From: Methylobacterium isbiliense | GTDB taxonomy: Bacteria; Pseudomonadota; Alphaproteobacteria; Rhizobiales; Beijerinckiaceae | Assembly (NCBI RefSeq): GCF_022179325.1 | Contig: NZ_BPQQ01000037.1 | Location: 31,682-95,681 of the forward strand | Length of the DNA stretch: 64,000 nt | Direction of reading: 5' to 3' | In this document: in pieces, positions 43,625-54,989 of the stretch | Numbering within the stretch: the stretch's first letter is position 1 | How the letters are laid out: each line of letters starts with the position of its first letter | The notes under the pieces: model-generated | Database searches by the model: none | The model's input: the letters and a program-made list of their open reading frames with translations, nothing else | What the model was told of the DNA's origin: nothing | Position numbers and translations under genes: made by a program

Positions 43625-44989
43625 GTGACGGGCCGCCTCGTGGCCGCGCTCCGCGCGGTCGCCCTCCTGTCGGCGGCAGCCGCGCTGCTCCCGGCGCCGG
43701 TGCGGGCCGATCCGGGCGCCGCCGCCCTCACGCCCTTCCTCGACGCCGTCGCGGCCTGCGCGGGCCGGCGCGACCTGACGCTCGCGGTGATCGGCGTCGA
43801 GCCGGGCCAGACCGCGCTGTCGCGCGAGCAGGCCGAGGAGGTGCGCCTCGCGGTGGAGAGCCGGCTCCAGGCCACCGGCCGGGTGAGGCTCGCCGCGGCG
43901 GCCGACGTGGTGCGCATCAAGGCCCTGCGCGAGGGCACCACGGGTCTGTCCGCGGCGGAGGCCGAGGCGCAGATCCGCGCAGCCTTTGCGGGCGAGGCCA
44001 GCGTCTTCCTGGTGGGGGCGAGCCGCGCAGGCGCGACCGTGGCGCTCCGCCTCCAGGCCGTCACCCGCACGGCCGAGTGCAAGGCGACGAGCGAGCCCGT
44101 GGTGCTGCCGATCCGGACCGGGGCCGGCGTCTCGGACGTCGACGCCGTGCTGGAGGGCGCGGTGCGGGCCTTCGCCGGGGCGGTTCCGAACGCGCGCACG
44201 GTGGAGGTCTGCCCCTTCGTGGCGGAGGGCGGCCATTCGACCTGCGCGACGGCGCTCACCGACCGCCTCGTCATCGCGCTCGACGCGGAGGCGCGCGCGC
44301 CGAACCGGATCCTCAGGGGCGGCCAAATGGAGGTGCGGCGGCGCCCGCCCGGCACGGCCTGCACCGGCGGCCTCACGGCGAGCGGGCGCTTCCTCACCGA
44401 CCGGGACCGGCAGGCCTGGATGGAGGTCGAGTTCCAGCGCGAGGGCGCGGTGCTGGCGCCGAGCGGGCGCCGCCGCATCGGCCTCGACGGCCTCGGCTGC
44501 GATCCGACCCCGCGGCCCTTCCTAGACCATGTCGCGGCCACCGCGCGCACCGATGGCGGGCGCCTCTCCGTCGCGGCGGCGGCCACGCCGTTTGCCCGCG
44601 GAGAGCGCCTGGACCTGCGCATCGACTCGAAGGCGCGTCAGAAGCTGTATTGCTGGGTGGTCGCGGCCGACGAGACCGCGTTCGTCGCGCTCCCGGTGCG
44701 CGGCAACGCCGCCTCGGAGGCGCCGCTGAAGCCCGGAGAGGCGCGGCGCTACCCGCGGGGCTACGGCCTGGAGGAGATCGTCGCCGCCGAGCCGTTCGAG
44801 AATCTCTTCTCCTGCTTCGGCGTCGAGGCCGGCCTGCCGCCGGAGCTGGAGGCGCGCTGGCTCGCGGCCGCGCCCGGGATCGACGCGGAGGCGCGCCTGC
44901 TCGCGCCCTCAGACGTGCTCGATCTCCTGGAGCGGATCCGGCAGACGCCCGGCGTGACCGAGGCCACGGCGCGCATCGTCGTGCGGTGA
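43625..44989 (+). CDS. Exported DUF4384 protein, partner of the caspase gene
   Basis: Protein of 454 residues from a GTG at 43625, 4 bp after the upstream stop. A signal peptide is seen (residues 1-29). The N-terminal half (about 40-200) looks like a periplasmic alpha/beta domain resembling those that bind or sense envelope components (LTLAVIGVEPGQTALSREQAEEVRLAVESRLQ). The C-terminal DUF4384 region (about 310-400) has LDLRIDSKARQKLYCWVVAADETAFVALPVRG. DUF4384 is commonly fused to or encoded beside caspase-like proteins, which fits this pair. Confidence 0.75.
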   Translation: MTGRLVAALRAVALLSAAAALLPAPVRADPGAAALTPFLDAVAACAGRRDLTLAVIGVEPGQTALSREQAEEVRLAVESRLQATGRVRLAAAADVVRIKALREGTTGLSAAEAEAQIRAAFAGEASVFLVGASRAGATVALRLQAVTRTAECKATSEPVVLPIRTGAGVSDVDAVLEGAVRAFAGAVPNARTVEVCPFVAEGGHSTCATALTDRLVIALDAEARAPNRILRGGQMEVRRRPPGTACTGGLTASGRFLTDRDRQAWMEVEFQREGAVLAPSGRRRIGLDGLGCDPTPRPFLDHVAATARTDGGRLSVAAAATPFARGERLDLRIDSKARQKLYCWVVAADETAFVALPVRGNAASEAPLKPGEARRYPRGYGLEEIVAAEPFENLFSCFGVEAGLPPELEARWLAAAPGIDAEARLLAPSDVLDLLERIRQTPGVTEATARIVVR

Positions 44990-45023
44990 GACGCCGCCGG
45001 CCGGCCAAAATCGGGCGAGGTCC

Positions 45024-45587
45024 CTAGGCCGCGAGCGGCAGCGGGCGCGCCGCATCCGCCGCCAGCAGAGCGGCGAGGTCGGGCAGCGGCGCGCGACGGC
45101 CGGTCGCCTGCACCAGCCCGGCCGCGCCCGCGAGCGCGCCGGGCACGAGATCAAGGCCGAGGAAGCGCTCGCGCTCGAAGGGGCCCGGCAGCCACAGGGC
45201 GCCGGTCGCCGCGGCGGAGAAGCCGAAGCGGGCGTAGTAGGGCGCGTCGCCCACCAGGATCACGGCGCGGTGGCCGAGATCGGCGGCGCGGGCCAGCGCC
45301 TCGCGCATCAGCCGTCCGCCGAGCCCGGCGCCCTGGAGGCCGGGCGCGACCGCGATCGGCCCGAGCATCAGCGCCGGCCGGCCCGGTCCCGCCGAGACGT
45401 GCCACAGGCGCACGGTGCCGACGAGGCGCCCGTCCTCGACGGCGGCCAGCGCCAGCCCCTCGGCCGGCAGGCGGCCCTCGCGCAGGCGCTCGCAGGTCTT
45501 GGTGAAGCGCGCCTCGCCGAAGCAGGTGTCGAGCAGCCGCTCGCGGGCGGCGCCGTCGGTGGTGCGCTCGTCGCGAATCTGGATCAC
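45024..45587 (-). CDS. GNAT N-acetyltransferase (YhbS-like)
   Basis: Protein of 187 residues from the GTG at 45587, which follows GGGAGGG; an upstream ATG would add a non-conserved stretch. The acetyl-CoA-binding motif APGLQGAGLGGRLM is clear, as is VGDAPYYARFGF, characteristic of YhbS-type acetyltransferases. Target is unknown. It is convergent with the DUF4384 gene and follows ornithine decarboxylase on the same strand. Confidence 0.85.
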   Translation of the reverse strand: MIQIRDERTTDGAARERLLDTCFGEARFTKTCERLREGRLPAEGLALAAVEDGRLVGTVRLWHVSAGPGRPALMLGPIAVAPGLQGAGLGGRLMREALARAADLGHRAVILVGDAPYYARFGFSAAATGALWLPGPFERERFLGLDLVPGALAGAAGLVQATGRRAPLPDLAALLAADAARPLPLAA

Positions 45588-45731
45588 GGCCGTACCCTCC
45601 CGAAGGTCAGGAAAGAACAGCCCTCGCACCCGCCGAGACACGGCGGGCCGTCCGGGACCGATGGATGGGGTTCAGTGCGGGACGCACGCCGCTCCCCGCC
45701 CTGGCGGGCCGGCGAGACGGAGCGGGGAGGC

Positions 45732-45755
45732 GCGGCGCCCTCGATCGGGCGCCGC
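45732..45755. terminator. Hairpin after the ornithine decarboxylase gene
   Basis: GCGGCGCCC-TCGATC-GGGCGCCGC is a perfect 9-bp stem, 12 bp after the end of the minus-strand decarboxylase. No U-tract follows, so termination may be partial or need Rho. Confidence 0.5.
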
Positions 45756-45766
45756 TGACGCGATCG

Positions 45767-46933
45767 TCAGATCACGTAGGAGGCGAGGGGCGGGAAGCCG
45801 TTGAACGCCACCGCCGCGTAGGTGGTGGTGTAGGCGCCGGCCCCCTCGATCAGCACTTTGTCGCCGATCGAGAGCGACACGGGCAGCGGGTACGGGGTCT
45901 TCTCGTAGAGCACGTCCGCCGAGTCGCAGGTCGGGCCGGCAAGCACGCAGGGCACCTTGCGGTCCTCGTCGTGCTCGGTGCGGATGGCGTACCGGATCGA
46001 CTCGTCCATCGTCTCGGCGAGGCCGCCGAACTTGCCGATGTCGAGGTAGACCCAGCGCACCTCGTCGGCGGCGTCGGACTTCTTCGAGACGAGGATCACC
46101 TCGGCCTCGATCATGCCCGCGTTGCCGACCATGCCGCGGCCCGGCTCGATGATGGTCTCCGGCATCCGGTTGCCGAAGTGCTTGGTGAGCGCCCGGAAGA
46201 TCGCGCTGCCGTAGGATTCAACGCCCGGCACCTCCTTGAGGTACTTGGTCGGGAAGCCGCCGCCGAGGTTGACCATCGCCAGCGCGATTCCGCGCTCCGC
46301 GCATTCGCGGAAGATCATGGCGGCGGAGGCGAGCGCCCCGTCCCAGGCTTCGGTGTTGCCCTGCTGCGAGCCGACGTGGAACGACACGCCGTAGGCGTGC
46401 AGCCCCTGGCGGTGCGCGTGCTCCAGCACGTCCACCGCCATCTCCGGCACGCAGCCGAACTTGCGCGAGAGCGGCCACTCGGCGCCCGCCCCATCGCAGA
46501 GGATGCGGCAGAACACCTGCACCTCGCCGGCCGGCACGTCGGCCGCCTCGGCGGCGCGGACGATCTTCTCCACCTCCGCCCCGCAATCGACCGCGAACAG
46601 GCGCACGCCGAGCTGGAGGGCGCGGACGATGCAGCGCTCCTTCTTGATGGTGTTGCCGAAGGAGATGCGGTCGGCGGTGGCGCCGGCGGCGAGAGCCATC
46701 TGGATCTCGACCACCGAGGCGGTGTCGAAGCACGAGCCGAGCGAGGCGAGCAGGCTCAGCACCTCCGGCGCCGGGTTCGCCTTGACGGCGTAGAACACCC
46801 GGGTGTCGGGGAGCGCGCGCGCGAAGGCTTCGTAGTTGTCGCGCACCACCTCGAGATCGAGGACCATCACCGGGCCTTCGTCACGGCCGAGGTCACGGCG
46901 AGCGCGCAGGAAATCGCGGATGCGATCCGTCAT
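45767..46933 (-). CDS. Type III PLP ornithine decarboxylase
   Basis: Makes putrescine from ornithine (lysine is also a possible substrate). It has 388 residues from the ATG at 46933, with GGTGGGG before it. The alanine-racemase fold carries PLP-Lys51 in YAVKANP, HVGSQ, the EPGR loop and the catalytic Cys in GPTCDSADVL. The eukaryotic-type small ODC/LDC is the common alphaproteobacterial form. A long structured leader precedes it, and a second, unrelated decarboxylase lies at 55.6 kb. Confidence 0.93.
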   Translation of the reverse strand: MTDRIRDFLRARRDLGRDEGPVMVLDLEVVRDNYEAFARALPDTRVFYAVKANPAPEVLSLLASLGSCFDTASVVEIQMALAAGATADRISFGNTIKKERCIVRALQLGVRLFAVDCGAEVEKIVRAAEAADVPAGEVQVFCRILCDGAGAEWPLSRKFGCVPEMAVDVLEHAHRQGLHAYGVSFHVGSQQGNTEAWDGALASAAMIFRECAERGIALAMVNLGGGFPTKYLKEVPGVESYGSAIFRALTKHFGNRMPETIIEPGRGMVGNAGMIEAEVILVSKKSDAADEVRWVYLDIGKFGGLAETMDESIRYAIRTEHDEDRKVPCVLAGPTCDSADVLYEKTPYPLPVSLSIGDKVLIEGAGAYTTTYAAVAFNGFPPLASYVI

Positions 46934-47220
46934 GATCATCCCCACCAAAGGTTCGAGGGGGTCCCGCGCAGGAACCCGAAGTCGAAGATCAGACGGCGGT
47001 GAAGCCGTCCGGCGTCAGGGGGCGATGCGACGCGGCGCGGGCGGGCTGTGGAGACACGCCGTGCGACGCGGGCGCAGAGCACCCGGAAGCTGCCTTGGAT
47101 TGGAACGGGATGACCCGAACCGCACATGGGGCAAGGAGAAACAAGCCTCTTCGGTGTCGACCTTTGGAGGGCCGACGAGACCAAAAAAGCCCGTTCGTCG
47201 TTGCTTTAAGCTGCGTCCCC
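46934..47220 (-). ncRNA. speF-type leader RNA upstream of ornithine decarboxylase
   Basis: The long 5' region of the decarboxylase resembles the alphaproteobacterial speF leader (Rfam speF, known upstream of ornithine decarboxylases). It contains CCAAAGG about 230 nt upstream, complementary to the CCTTTGG next to the Shine-Dalgarno (TTTGGTGGGGATG). This could hide the ribosome site. It also holds the hairpin GACGGC-TTCACC-GCCGTC (47009-46992) and GC-rich stems. Identification is from placement and remembered motifs, and the 5' end is approximate. Confidence 0.6.
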
Positions 47221-47583
47221 CGTGGAGAGCGGGGTTCGCCGGTTTCGCCTCCGGCTGCCGGTTGTTGTCGGGGTCCGGTCTTGCGACCTGGATGCCGGCC
47301 GGAGGGATCCACCCCTGTCGACCATCGATCCTTTAAGACCCCTGGCGGCTGTCCGGCCTCTTGTCCGGATGCCCACCAACCGGCACGCGGCCACAGGCAC
47401 GTGCGAAATTGGGCAAGGCGGTAGATACGGCCGCTTCCCTCGCACCGCAACCCCGCACCGCGCATTTCCCGCAGATTTTTGCCCCGGTGGCGCAGATGTC
47501 ACGGGGGCGTCGCGACGCCCCCTTCTCAAGCGGCGCCGGAGCGTCCATTCACCCTGCCGGACCGGACGGGAGAGACCTCAGGC
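47221..47583. other. Region between the decarboxylase leader and opgG
   Basis: About 360 bp that should hold the promoters for both divergent genes. It shows several GC-rich palindromic stretches and an AT-richer patch near 47470-47480 (GCAGATTTTTGCC). No convincing gene is visible. Confidence 0.4.
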
Positions 47584-49185
47584 ATGACGAATCCGACCTC
47601 GCGCCGCGCGCTGCTCGCGGGCCTCCTCGCCGGCGCCGCCTTTCCCGCGGGCGCGCAGGTCGGCCCGACCCAGCCGGGGCCGAGCGCCCTGCCGCATGCG
47701 CCGCCCGCGGGCCCGAGCCCGTTCCGGTTCGACGACGTTGTCCGGCGTGCCCGCGACCTCGCCCGCGCCCCCTTCGAGCCCGGCACCGCGCCGCTGCCGC
47801 CGGCGCTCGCCGCCCTCGACTACGACGCGTGGCGCGACATCCGCTTCCGGCCGGACAAGGCCTTCCTCAGCGACCAGGGCGGACCGTTCCGCCTCCAGCT
47901 CTTCCATCTCGGCTTCCTGTTCCGGCGGCCGGTGGTCGTGAACGTGGTGCGCGACGGGGTGCCGACCCCGATCCCCTATCAGACGGCCCTGTTCGATTTC
48001 GGCCGCACCAAGCTGGAGGGGCCGCTGCCGGTCAATCTCGGCTTCGCGGGCTTCCGCCTGCACTATCCGCTCAACAAGCCGGGGCTGCTCGACGAGCTGA
48101 TCGCCTTCCTGGGGGCCAGCTACTTCCGGTTCCTCGGGCGCGACCAGCTCTACGGCCTGTCGGCCCGGGGCTTGGCCGTCAACGTCGAGGGGGCGGGCGG
48201 CCCGGAGGAGTTTCCGCAGTTCCGCGAGTTCTGGATCGAGATGCCGCCCAAGAACGCCGACCGGGCGGTCGTGTACGGGCTCCTCGACGGCGCGGCCTGC
48301 ACCGGCGCGTTCCAGTTCCTGGTCTATCCGGGGGACGAGACCGTGGTGGACCTGCGCGTCTCGCTGCATCCGCGGCGCGAGATCACCGGCATCGGCATCG
48401 CGCCGCTGACCTCGATGTTCTTCATCGGCGAGAACGACCGCCACCACTCGGACGATTACCGGCCCGAGCTGCACGATTCGGACGGGCTCCTGATGCAGTC
48501 GGGCGGCGGCGAGTGGATCTGGCGGCCGCTGCGCAACCCCAGGGAGCGCTGGATCTCCTCCTTCCAGGACCGCGACCCGAAGGGCTTCGGGCTGATGCAG
48601 CGCGACCGCGTGTTCGAGAACTACCAGGACCTCGAAGCCTTCTACCACCGCCGCCCGAGCTACTGGGTCACGCCGCAGGGCGGCTGGGGGGAGGGGGCGG
48701 TGCGCCTCGTGGAACTGCCCACCGCCAACGAGACCCACGACAACGTGGTGGCCTACTGGCAGCCGAAGGAGCCCTACGCGGCGGGGCAGGCCGTGGAACT
48801 CTCCTACACGGTGCGGGCGATCGGCGAGCGCGAGCTGCTGCACCCAGGCGCGCGGGTGGTGAACACCTATCTCGCCCGGCCCAGCGCCAGCGGCGGGCCC
48901 GACGCGCCGCCCGACCCGCTGACCCGGCGCTTCCTGATCGACTTCTCGGGGGGCGACCTCGCCTACTGGCTCGCCGACCCGAAGGCGGTCGAGATCGTGC
49001 CCTCGACCACGGAGGGCCGCATCCTCGCGACCTCGCTGGTGCCGAACCTGCACGTGCGGGGCTTCCGCGCCGCGATCGACGTGCGCCTCGACCGGAACGG
49101 CCAGTCGACCGATCTGCGGGCCTTCCTGCGGGCCTCCGGGCGCACGCTGTCGGAGACCTGGACCTGCCCGTGGACCGCCGCGTGA
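47584..49185 (+). CDS. Periplasmic glucan biosynthesis protein OpgG/OpgD (MdoG)
   Basis: Periplasmic protein needed to make osmoregulated glucans. It has 533 residues, with a twin-arginine-type signal (TSRRALLAGLLAGAAFPAGA) as in OpgD. The MdoG domain starts FRFDDVVRRARDLARAPF and continues IRFRPDKAFLSDQGGPFRLQLFHLGF and SMFFIGENDRHHSDDYRPELHDSDGL. OpgH is not in the window. The Tat signal favours OpgD, but the name OpgG is used loosely in alphaproteobacteria. Confidence 0.92.
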   Translation: MTNPTSRRALLAGLLAGAAFPAGAQVGPTQPGPSALPHAPPAGPSPFRFDDVVRRARDLARAPFEPGTAPLPPALAALDYDAWRDIRFRPDKAFLSDQGGPFRLQLFHLGFLFRRPVVVNVVRDGVPTPIPYQTALFDFGRTKLEGPLPVNLGFAGFRLHYPLNKPGLLDELIAFLGASYFRFLGRDQLYGLSARGLAVNVEGAGGPEEFPQFREFWIEMPPKNADRAVVYGLLDGAACTGAFQFLVYPGDETVVDLRVSLHPRREITGIGIAPLTSMFFIGENDRHHSDDYRPELHDSDGLLMQSGGGEWIWRPLRNPRERWISSFQDRDPKGFGLMQRDRVFENYQDLEAFYHRRPSYWVTPQGGWGEGAVRLVELPTANETHDNVVAYWQPKEPYAAGQAVELSYTVRAIGERELLHPGARVVNTYLARPSASGGPDAPPDPLTRRFLIDFSGGDLAYWLADPKAVEIVPSTTEGRILATSLVPNLHVRGFRAAIDVRLDRNGQSTDLRAFLRASGRTLSETWTCPWTAA

Positions 49186-49664
49186 GCGCGAGCGTGGACG
49201 TCCGGCCGGCGCAGGCCTCCGACCTCGACGCGCTCGTGGCCCTCGAAGAGGCGGCCTTCGCGAGCGACCGGGCGGAGCGGCGGGCGATCCGCCATGCCAT
49301 CGCCTCGCCGACGATCTCGCTCCTCGTCGCCCTCGACGGCCCGGTGCTGATCGGGGCGGCCACGCTGGAGCGCCGCCGCAACAGCCGCCGCGCGCGCCTC
49401 AGCTCCATCGCGGTCGCCCCGAGCCGGGCCGGCACCGGCCTCGGCCGCCTGCTCCTCGACGCCGCCGAGGCGGAGGCCCGCCGGCACGGCTGCGAGACCC
49501 TGCGGCTCGAAGTCCGCGAGGACAACGGCGCTGGCATCCGCCTCTACGAGCGCGCGGGCTACGCGCGGTTCGAGACCGTGCCGGACTACTACGAGGACGG
49601 CACGACGGCGTGGCGCTACGAGAAGCGGCTCGCGCCGCGGGAGGCCGCCGCCTCCCGCGGCTGA
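49182..49664 (+). CDS. GNAT N-acetyltransferase (RimI-like)
   Basis: Protein of 160 residues from the GTG at 49182, overlapping the previous stop by four bases (GTGA); a GTG at 49170 is possible. The acetyl-CoA motif VAPSRAGTGLGRLLLDAAE and NGAGIRLYERAGYARFE match GNAT enzymes. It is translationally coupled to the glucan gene, though a functional tie is not known. Confidence 0.85.
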   Translation: MSASVDVRPAQASDLDALVALEEAAFASDRAERRAIRHAIASPTISLLVALDGPVLIGAATLERRRNSRRARLSSIAVAPSRAGTGLGRLLLDAAEAEARRHGCETLRLEVREDNGAGIRLYERAGYARFETVPDYYEDGTTAWRYEKRLAPREAAASRG

Positions 49665-49683
49665 CGCCGGAGCCGGGCCGCCC

Positions 49684-50385
49684 TCAACGCTTGGTGTTGG
49701 CGGCCGTCTGGCCGAACATCACCTTCTTGGCCTCCTCCGACATCGTCGGCTGCTGGTTGATCTCCTGGGCGCGGGCATAGGCCGCCTGCGTGGCCGGGCG
49801 CTCCGCCACCGCCTGGAACCAGCGCTTCAGGTGCGGGTGCTCGTCGAGGTTCTGGCGCTGGCGCTCGTGCGGGACGATCCAGGGATAGATCGCCATGTCG
49901 GCGATGCTGTAGGCCTCGCCCGCCACGAAGGCGCGGTCGGCGAGGCGCCGGTCGAGGACGCCGTAGAGCCGGTTGGTCTCGTTGACGTAGCGGTTGACGG
50001 CGTAGGGGATCTGCTCGGGGGCGTACTGGACGAAGTGGTGGTTCTGTCCGGCCATCGGGCCGAGGCCCCCCATCTGCCAGAACAGCCACTGCAGCACCTC
50101 GGCCCGGCCGCGCAGGTCGGACGGGATGAAGCGGCCGGTCTTCTCGGCGAGGTAGAGCAGCATCGCGCCCGACTCGAACAGCGAGACCGGCGCGCCGCCG
50201 CCCGCCGGCTCGTGATCGACCATCGCGGGGATGCGGTTGTTCGGCGCGATCTTCAGAAAGTCCGGCTGAAACTGCTCGCCCTTGCCGATGTTGATCGGCT
50301 TGATCGTGTAGGGAAGGCCGGCTTCCTCAAGAAACATCGTCACCTTGTGACCGTTCGGGGTCGTCCAGTAGTAGAGATCGATCAT
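49684..50385 (-). CDS. Glutathione S-transferase, YfcG/YghU (nu-class) type
   Basis: Protein of 233 residues. The N-terminus MIDLYYWTTPNGHKVTMFLEEAGLPY with a Thr-Thr-Pro-Asn-Gly signature and NPNNRIPAM-type region (IAPNNRIPAMVDHEP) match disulfide-bond oxidoreductases of the YfcG/YghU class, which use glutathione with peroxide or disulfide substrates. The C-terminal domain has MAIYPWIVPHERQRQNLDEHP. Convergent with the GNAT gene. Confidence 0.9.
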   Translation of the reverse strand: MIDLYYWTTPNGHKVTMFLEEAGLPYTIKPINIGKGEQFQPDFLKIAPNNRIPAMVDHEPAGGGAPVSLFESGAMLLYLAEKTGRFIPSDLRGRAEVLQWLFWQMGGLGPMAGQNHHFVQYAPEQIPYAVNRYVNETNRLYGVLDRRLADRAFVAGEAYSIADMAIYPWIVPHERQRQNLDEHPHLKRWFQAVAERPATQAAYARAQEINQQPTMSEEAKKVMFGQTAANTKR

Positions 50386-50582
50386 CCGCCGCTCCGGGGC
50401 ATTCCGAATGGGGCATTCCCATGCAGGACGCCGCGGAGGTGGTGCGGCGGCGGCCCACGGTCAAGGAAGCGGCCGCCCCGGCGGCCATGCGTCCGGCGAC
50501 GGGCGGGCCGCGAAAGGGCCGGTTCGCGCTCGCGTGCCGAACCGGCTACAACGTGCGACCCAGCCGACCCTCAAGGACGCCC

Positions 50583-51224
50583 ATGCCGAGCACGCCGCGC
50601 GCTGCGATCATCCCGGTCACGCCGTTCCAGCAGAACTGCACCCTGCTGTGGTGCGAGATCACCAAGCGCGCCGCCGTGGTCGATCCCGGCGGCGACCTCG
50701 ACCGGATCGAGGCGGCGATCGCCAAGGCCGGCATCACGATCGACAAGATCCTGCTCACCCACGGCCATATCGACCATGCGGGCGGGGCGGCGGAGCTGAA
50801 GGAGCGGCTGGGCGTCCCCGTCGAGGGGCCGCACCCGGCCGACAAGCCGCTGCTCGACCGCCTGCCCGAGAGCGGGGCGGCCTACGGCATCGAGGGCGCG
50901 CGGGCGGTGACGCCCGACCGCTGGCTCCACGAGGGTGACACGGTCACGGTCGGCGAGCTGACCTTCGACGTGCTGCACTGCCCCGGCCATTCGCCCGGCA
51001 GCGTGGTGCTGGTGAGCCGCGAGGCGCGGTTCGCGCAGGTGGGCGACGTGCTCTTCCGCGGCTCGGTCGGCCGCACCGACCTGCCGGGCGGCGACCATGC
51101 GGCGCTCATCGACTCGATCACCCGCAAGCTGCTTCCGCTCGGCGACGACGTGGCGTTCATCCCCGGCCACGGGCCGACCGGCACGATCGGCCAGGAGCGC
51201 CTGACCAACCCCTTCCTGCGGTGA
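50583..51224 (+). CDS. MBL-fold metallo-hydrolase (GloB/YcbL-like)
   Basis: Cytoplasmic protein of 213 residues. Metal motif THGHIDHAGG (HxHxDH), then CPGHSPGSVV, GDVLFRGSVGRTDLPGG and FIPGHGPTGT are those of the glyoxalase-II-like YcbL group. It may hydrolyse thioesters such as S-lactoylglutathione. The aldo/keto reductase gene overlaps its stop, so they form an operon. Confidence 0.9.
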   Translation: MPSTPRAAIIPVTPFQQNCTLLWCEITKRAAVVDPGGDLDRIEAAIAKAGITIDKILLTHGHIDHAGGAAELKERLGVPVEGPHPADKPLLDRLPESGAAYGIEGARAVTPDRWLHEGDTVTVGELTFDVLHCPGHSPGSVVLVSREARFAQVGDVLFRGSVGRTDLPGGDHAALIDSITRKLLPLGDDVAFIPGHGPTGTIGQERLTNPFLR

Positions 51225-52192
51225 ACCCCATGGACCTGCGTCCTCTCGGCCGCTCCGGCCTCTCCGTCCCGCCCTTGTGCTTCGGCGGCAACGTCTTCGG
51301 CTGGACCGCGGACGAGACCACCTCGTTCGCGCTGCTCGACCGCCTGCTCGACCAGGGCTTCACCTTCATCGACACCGCGGACGTCTATTCGCGCTGGGCG
51401 CCGGGGCACAGCGGGGGCGAGTCGGAGACGATCCTCGGGCGCTGGATGGCCGCCCGCCGCTGCCGCGACCGGATCGTGCTCGCCACCAAGGTCGGCATGG
51501 ATATGGGTGAGGGCCGCAAGGGCCTGCGCGCCGCCTATATGGAGCGGGCCGCGGAGGATTCGCTGCGCCGCCTCCAGACCGACCGCATCGATCTCTACCA
51601 GTCGCACGCGGACGATCCCGACACGCCGATCGAGGAGACGCTGCAGGCCTACGAGCGGCTGATCCGCGCCGGCAAGGTGCGGACGATCGGCGCCTCGAAC
51701 TTTTCGGCCGCCCGGCTGCGCGAGGCCCTCGCCGTCTCCGCCGGCACCGGATTGCCGCGCTACGAGTGCCTGCAGCCCGAATACAGCCTCGCCGAGCGTG
51801 CCGGCTACGAGGCGGAGCTGGAGCCCCTGTGCCGGGCGGAGGGGATCGGCGTCATCTCGTACTTCTCGCTCGCGGCGGGCTTCCTGACGGGGAAGTACCG
51901 GGAGGCGGGCGCCGCCGCGGGCCGGGCGCGCGAGGCACGGGTCCAGCCCTACCTCAACCCGAAGGGCTTCGCGCTCCTGCGGGAGCTCGACGCGGTGGCC
52001 GCCGCGCACGGCGCCACGCCCGCGCAAGTCGCGCTGGCGTGGCTCGTCGCGCGGCCCGGCCTCACCGCCCCGATCGCCAGCGCCACCACGACGGCGCAGC
52101 TCGACGACCTGATCGCCGGGGTGCGCCTGACGCTCGACCCGCAGGCGATCGCGCGCCTCGACCAAGCGAGCCGCGGCGGCGTGCGTGCGTAA
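51221..52192 (+). CDS. Aldo/keto reductase
   Basis: NADPH-dependent oxidoreductase with a TIM barrel, 320 or 323 residues. The start could be the GTG at 51221 overlapping the upstream stop, or the ATG at 51230. Active-site elements include FIDTADVYS, LATKVG and YQSHADDPDTP. The C-terminal APIASATTTAQL is the cofactor-binding end. Substrate is unknown. Confidence 0.9.
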   Translation: MNPMDLRPLGRSGLSVPPLCFGGNVFGWTADETTSFALLDRLLDQGFTFIDTADVYSRWAPGHSGGESETILGRWMAARRCRDRIVLATKVGMDMGEGRKGLRAAYMERAAEDSLRRLQTDRIDLYQSHADDPDTPIEETLQAYERLIRAGKVRTIGASNFSAARLREALAVSAGTGLPRYECLQPEYSLAERAGYEAELEPLCRAEGIGVISYFSLAAGFLTGKYREAGAAAGRAREARVQPYLNPKGFALLRELDAVAAAHGATPAQVALAWLVARPGLTAPIASATTTAQLDDLIAGVRLTLDPQAIARLDQASRGGVRA

Positions 52193-52229
52193 GCTTTCCG
52201 GAATCTTAAGCGGCGCTGCCGCATGGTGA

Positions 52230-54785
<2,556 letters not shown>

Positions 54786-54989
54786 TCCGCCTGATGTAAT
54801 CGGAAAATAAAGCGGCCGGATTGCTGGTAGAGCCATGGTTTGAAGGCATGGAAATGCCTGAGGGCCATGAGTTCGATGACCGCAGAAGGTGCAGCCTTAG
54901 CTGCACTGGTCGATGAGGATGTGTCCGGCGAAACGCCTGCTGGTCACCCGATCGGAGATCATGCCCGGTGCACTGACTCAGACGGCTGG
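54786..54989. other. Region between gyrB and an IS remnant
   Basis: About 200 bp without a convincing gene. It has an AT-richer stretch just after gyrB (54796-54835) and no obvious hairpin. It is probably a scar of past insertion. Confidence 0.35.

Noticed and set aside
41665-44622. A 985-codon minus-strand frame opposite the caspase and DUF4384 genes
   Set aside because: The plus-strand genes have signal peptides, catalytic motifs, ribosome sites and correct spacing; the antisense product is compositionally biased and spans two real genes.
46999-47587. Short plus-strand frames opposite the decarboxylase leader
   Set aside because: They are Arg/Pro-rich, mutually overlapping and lack ribosome sites; the region is better explained as a structured leader and promoter.
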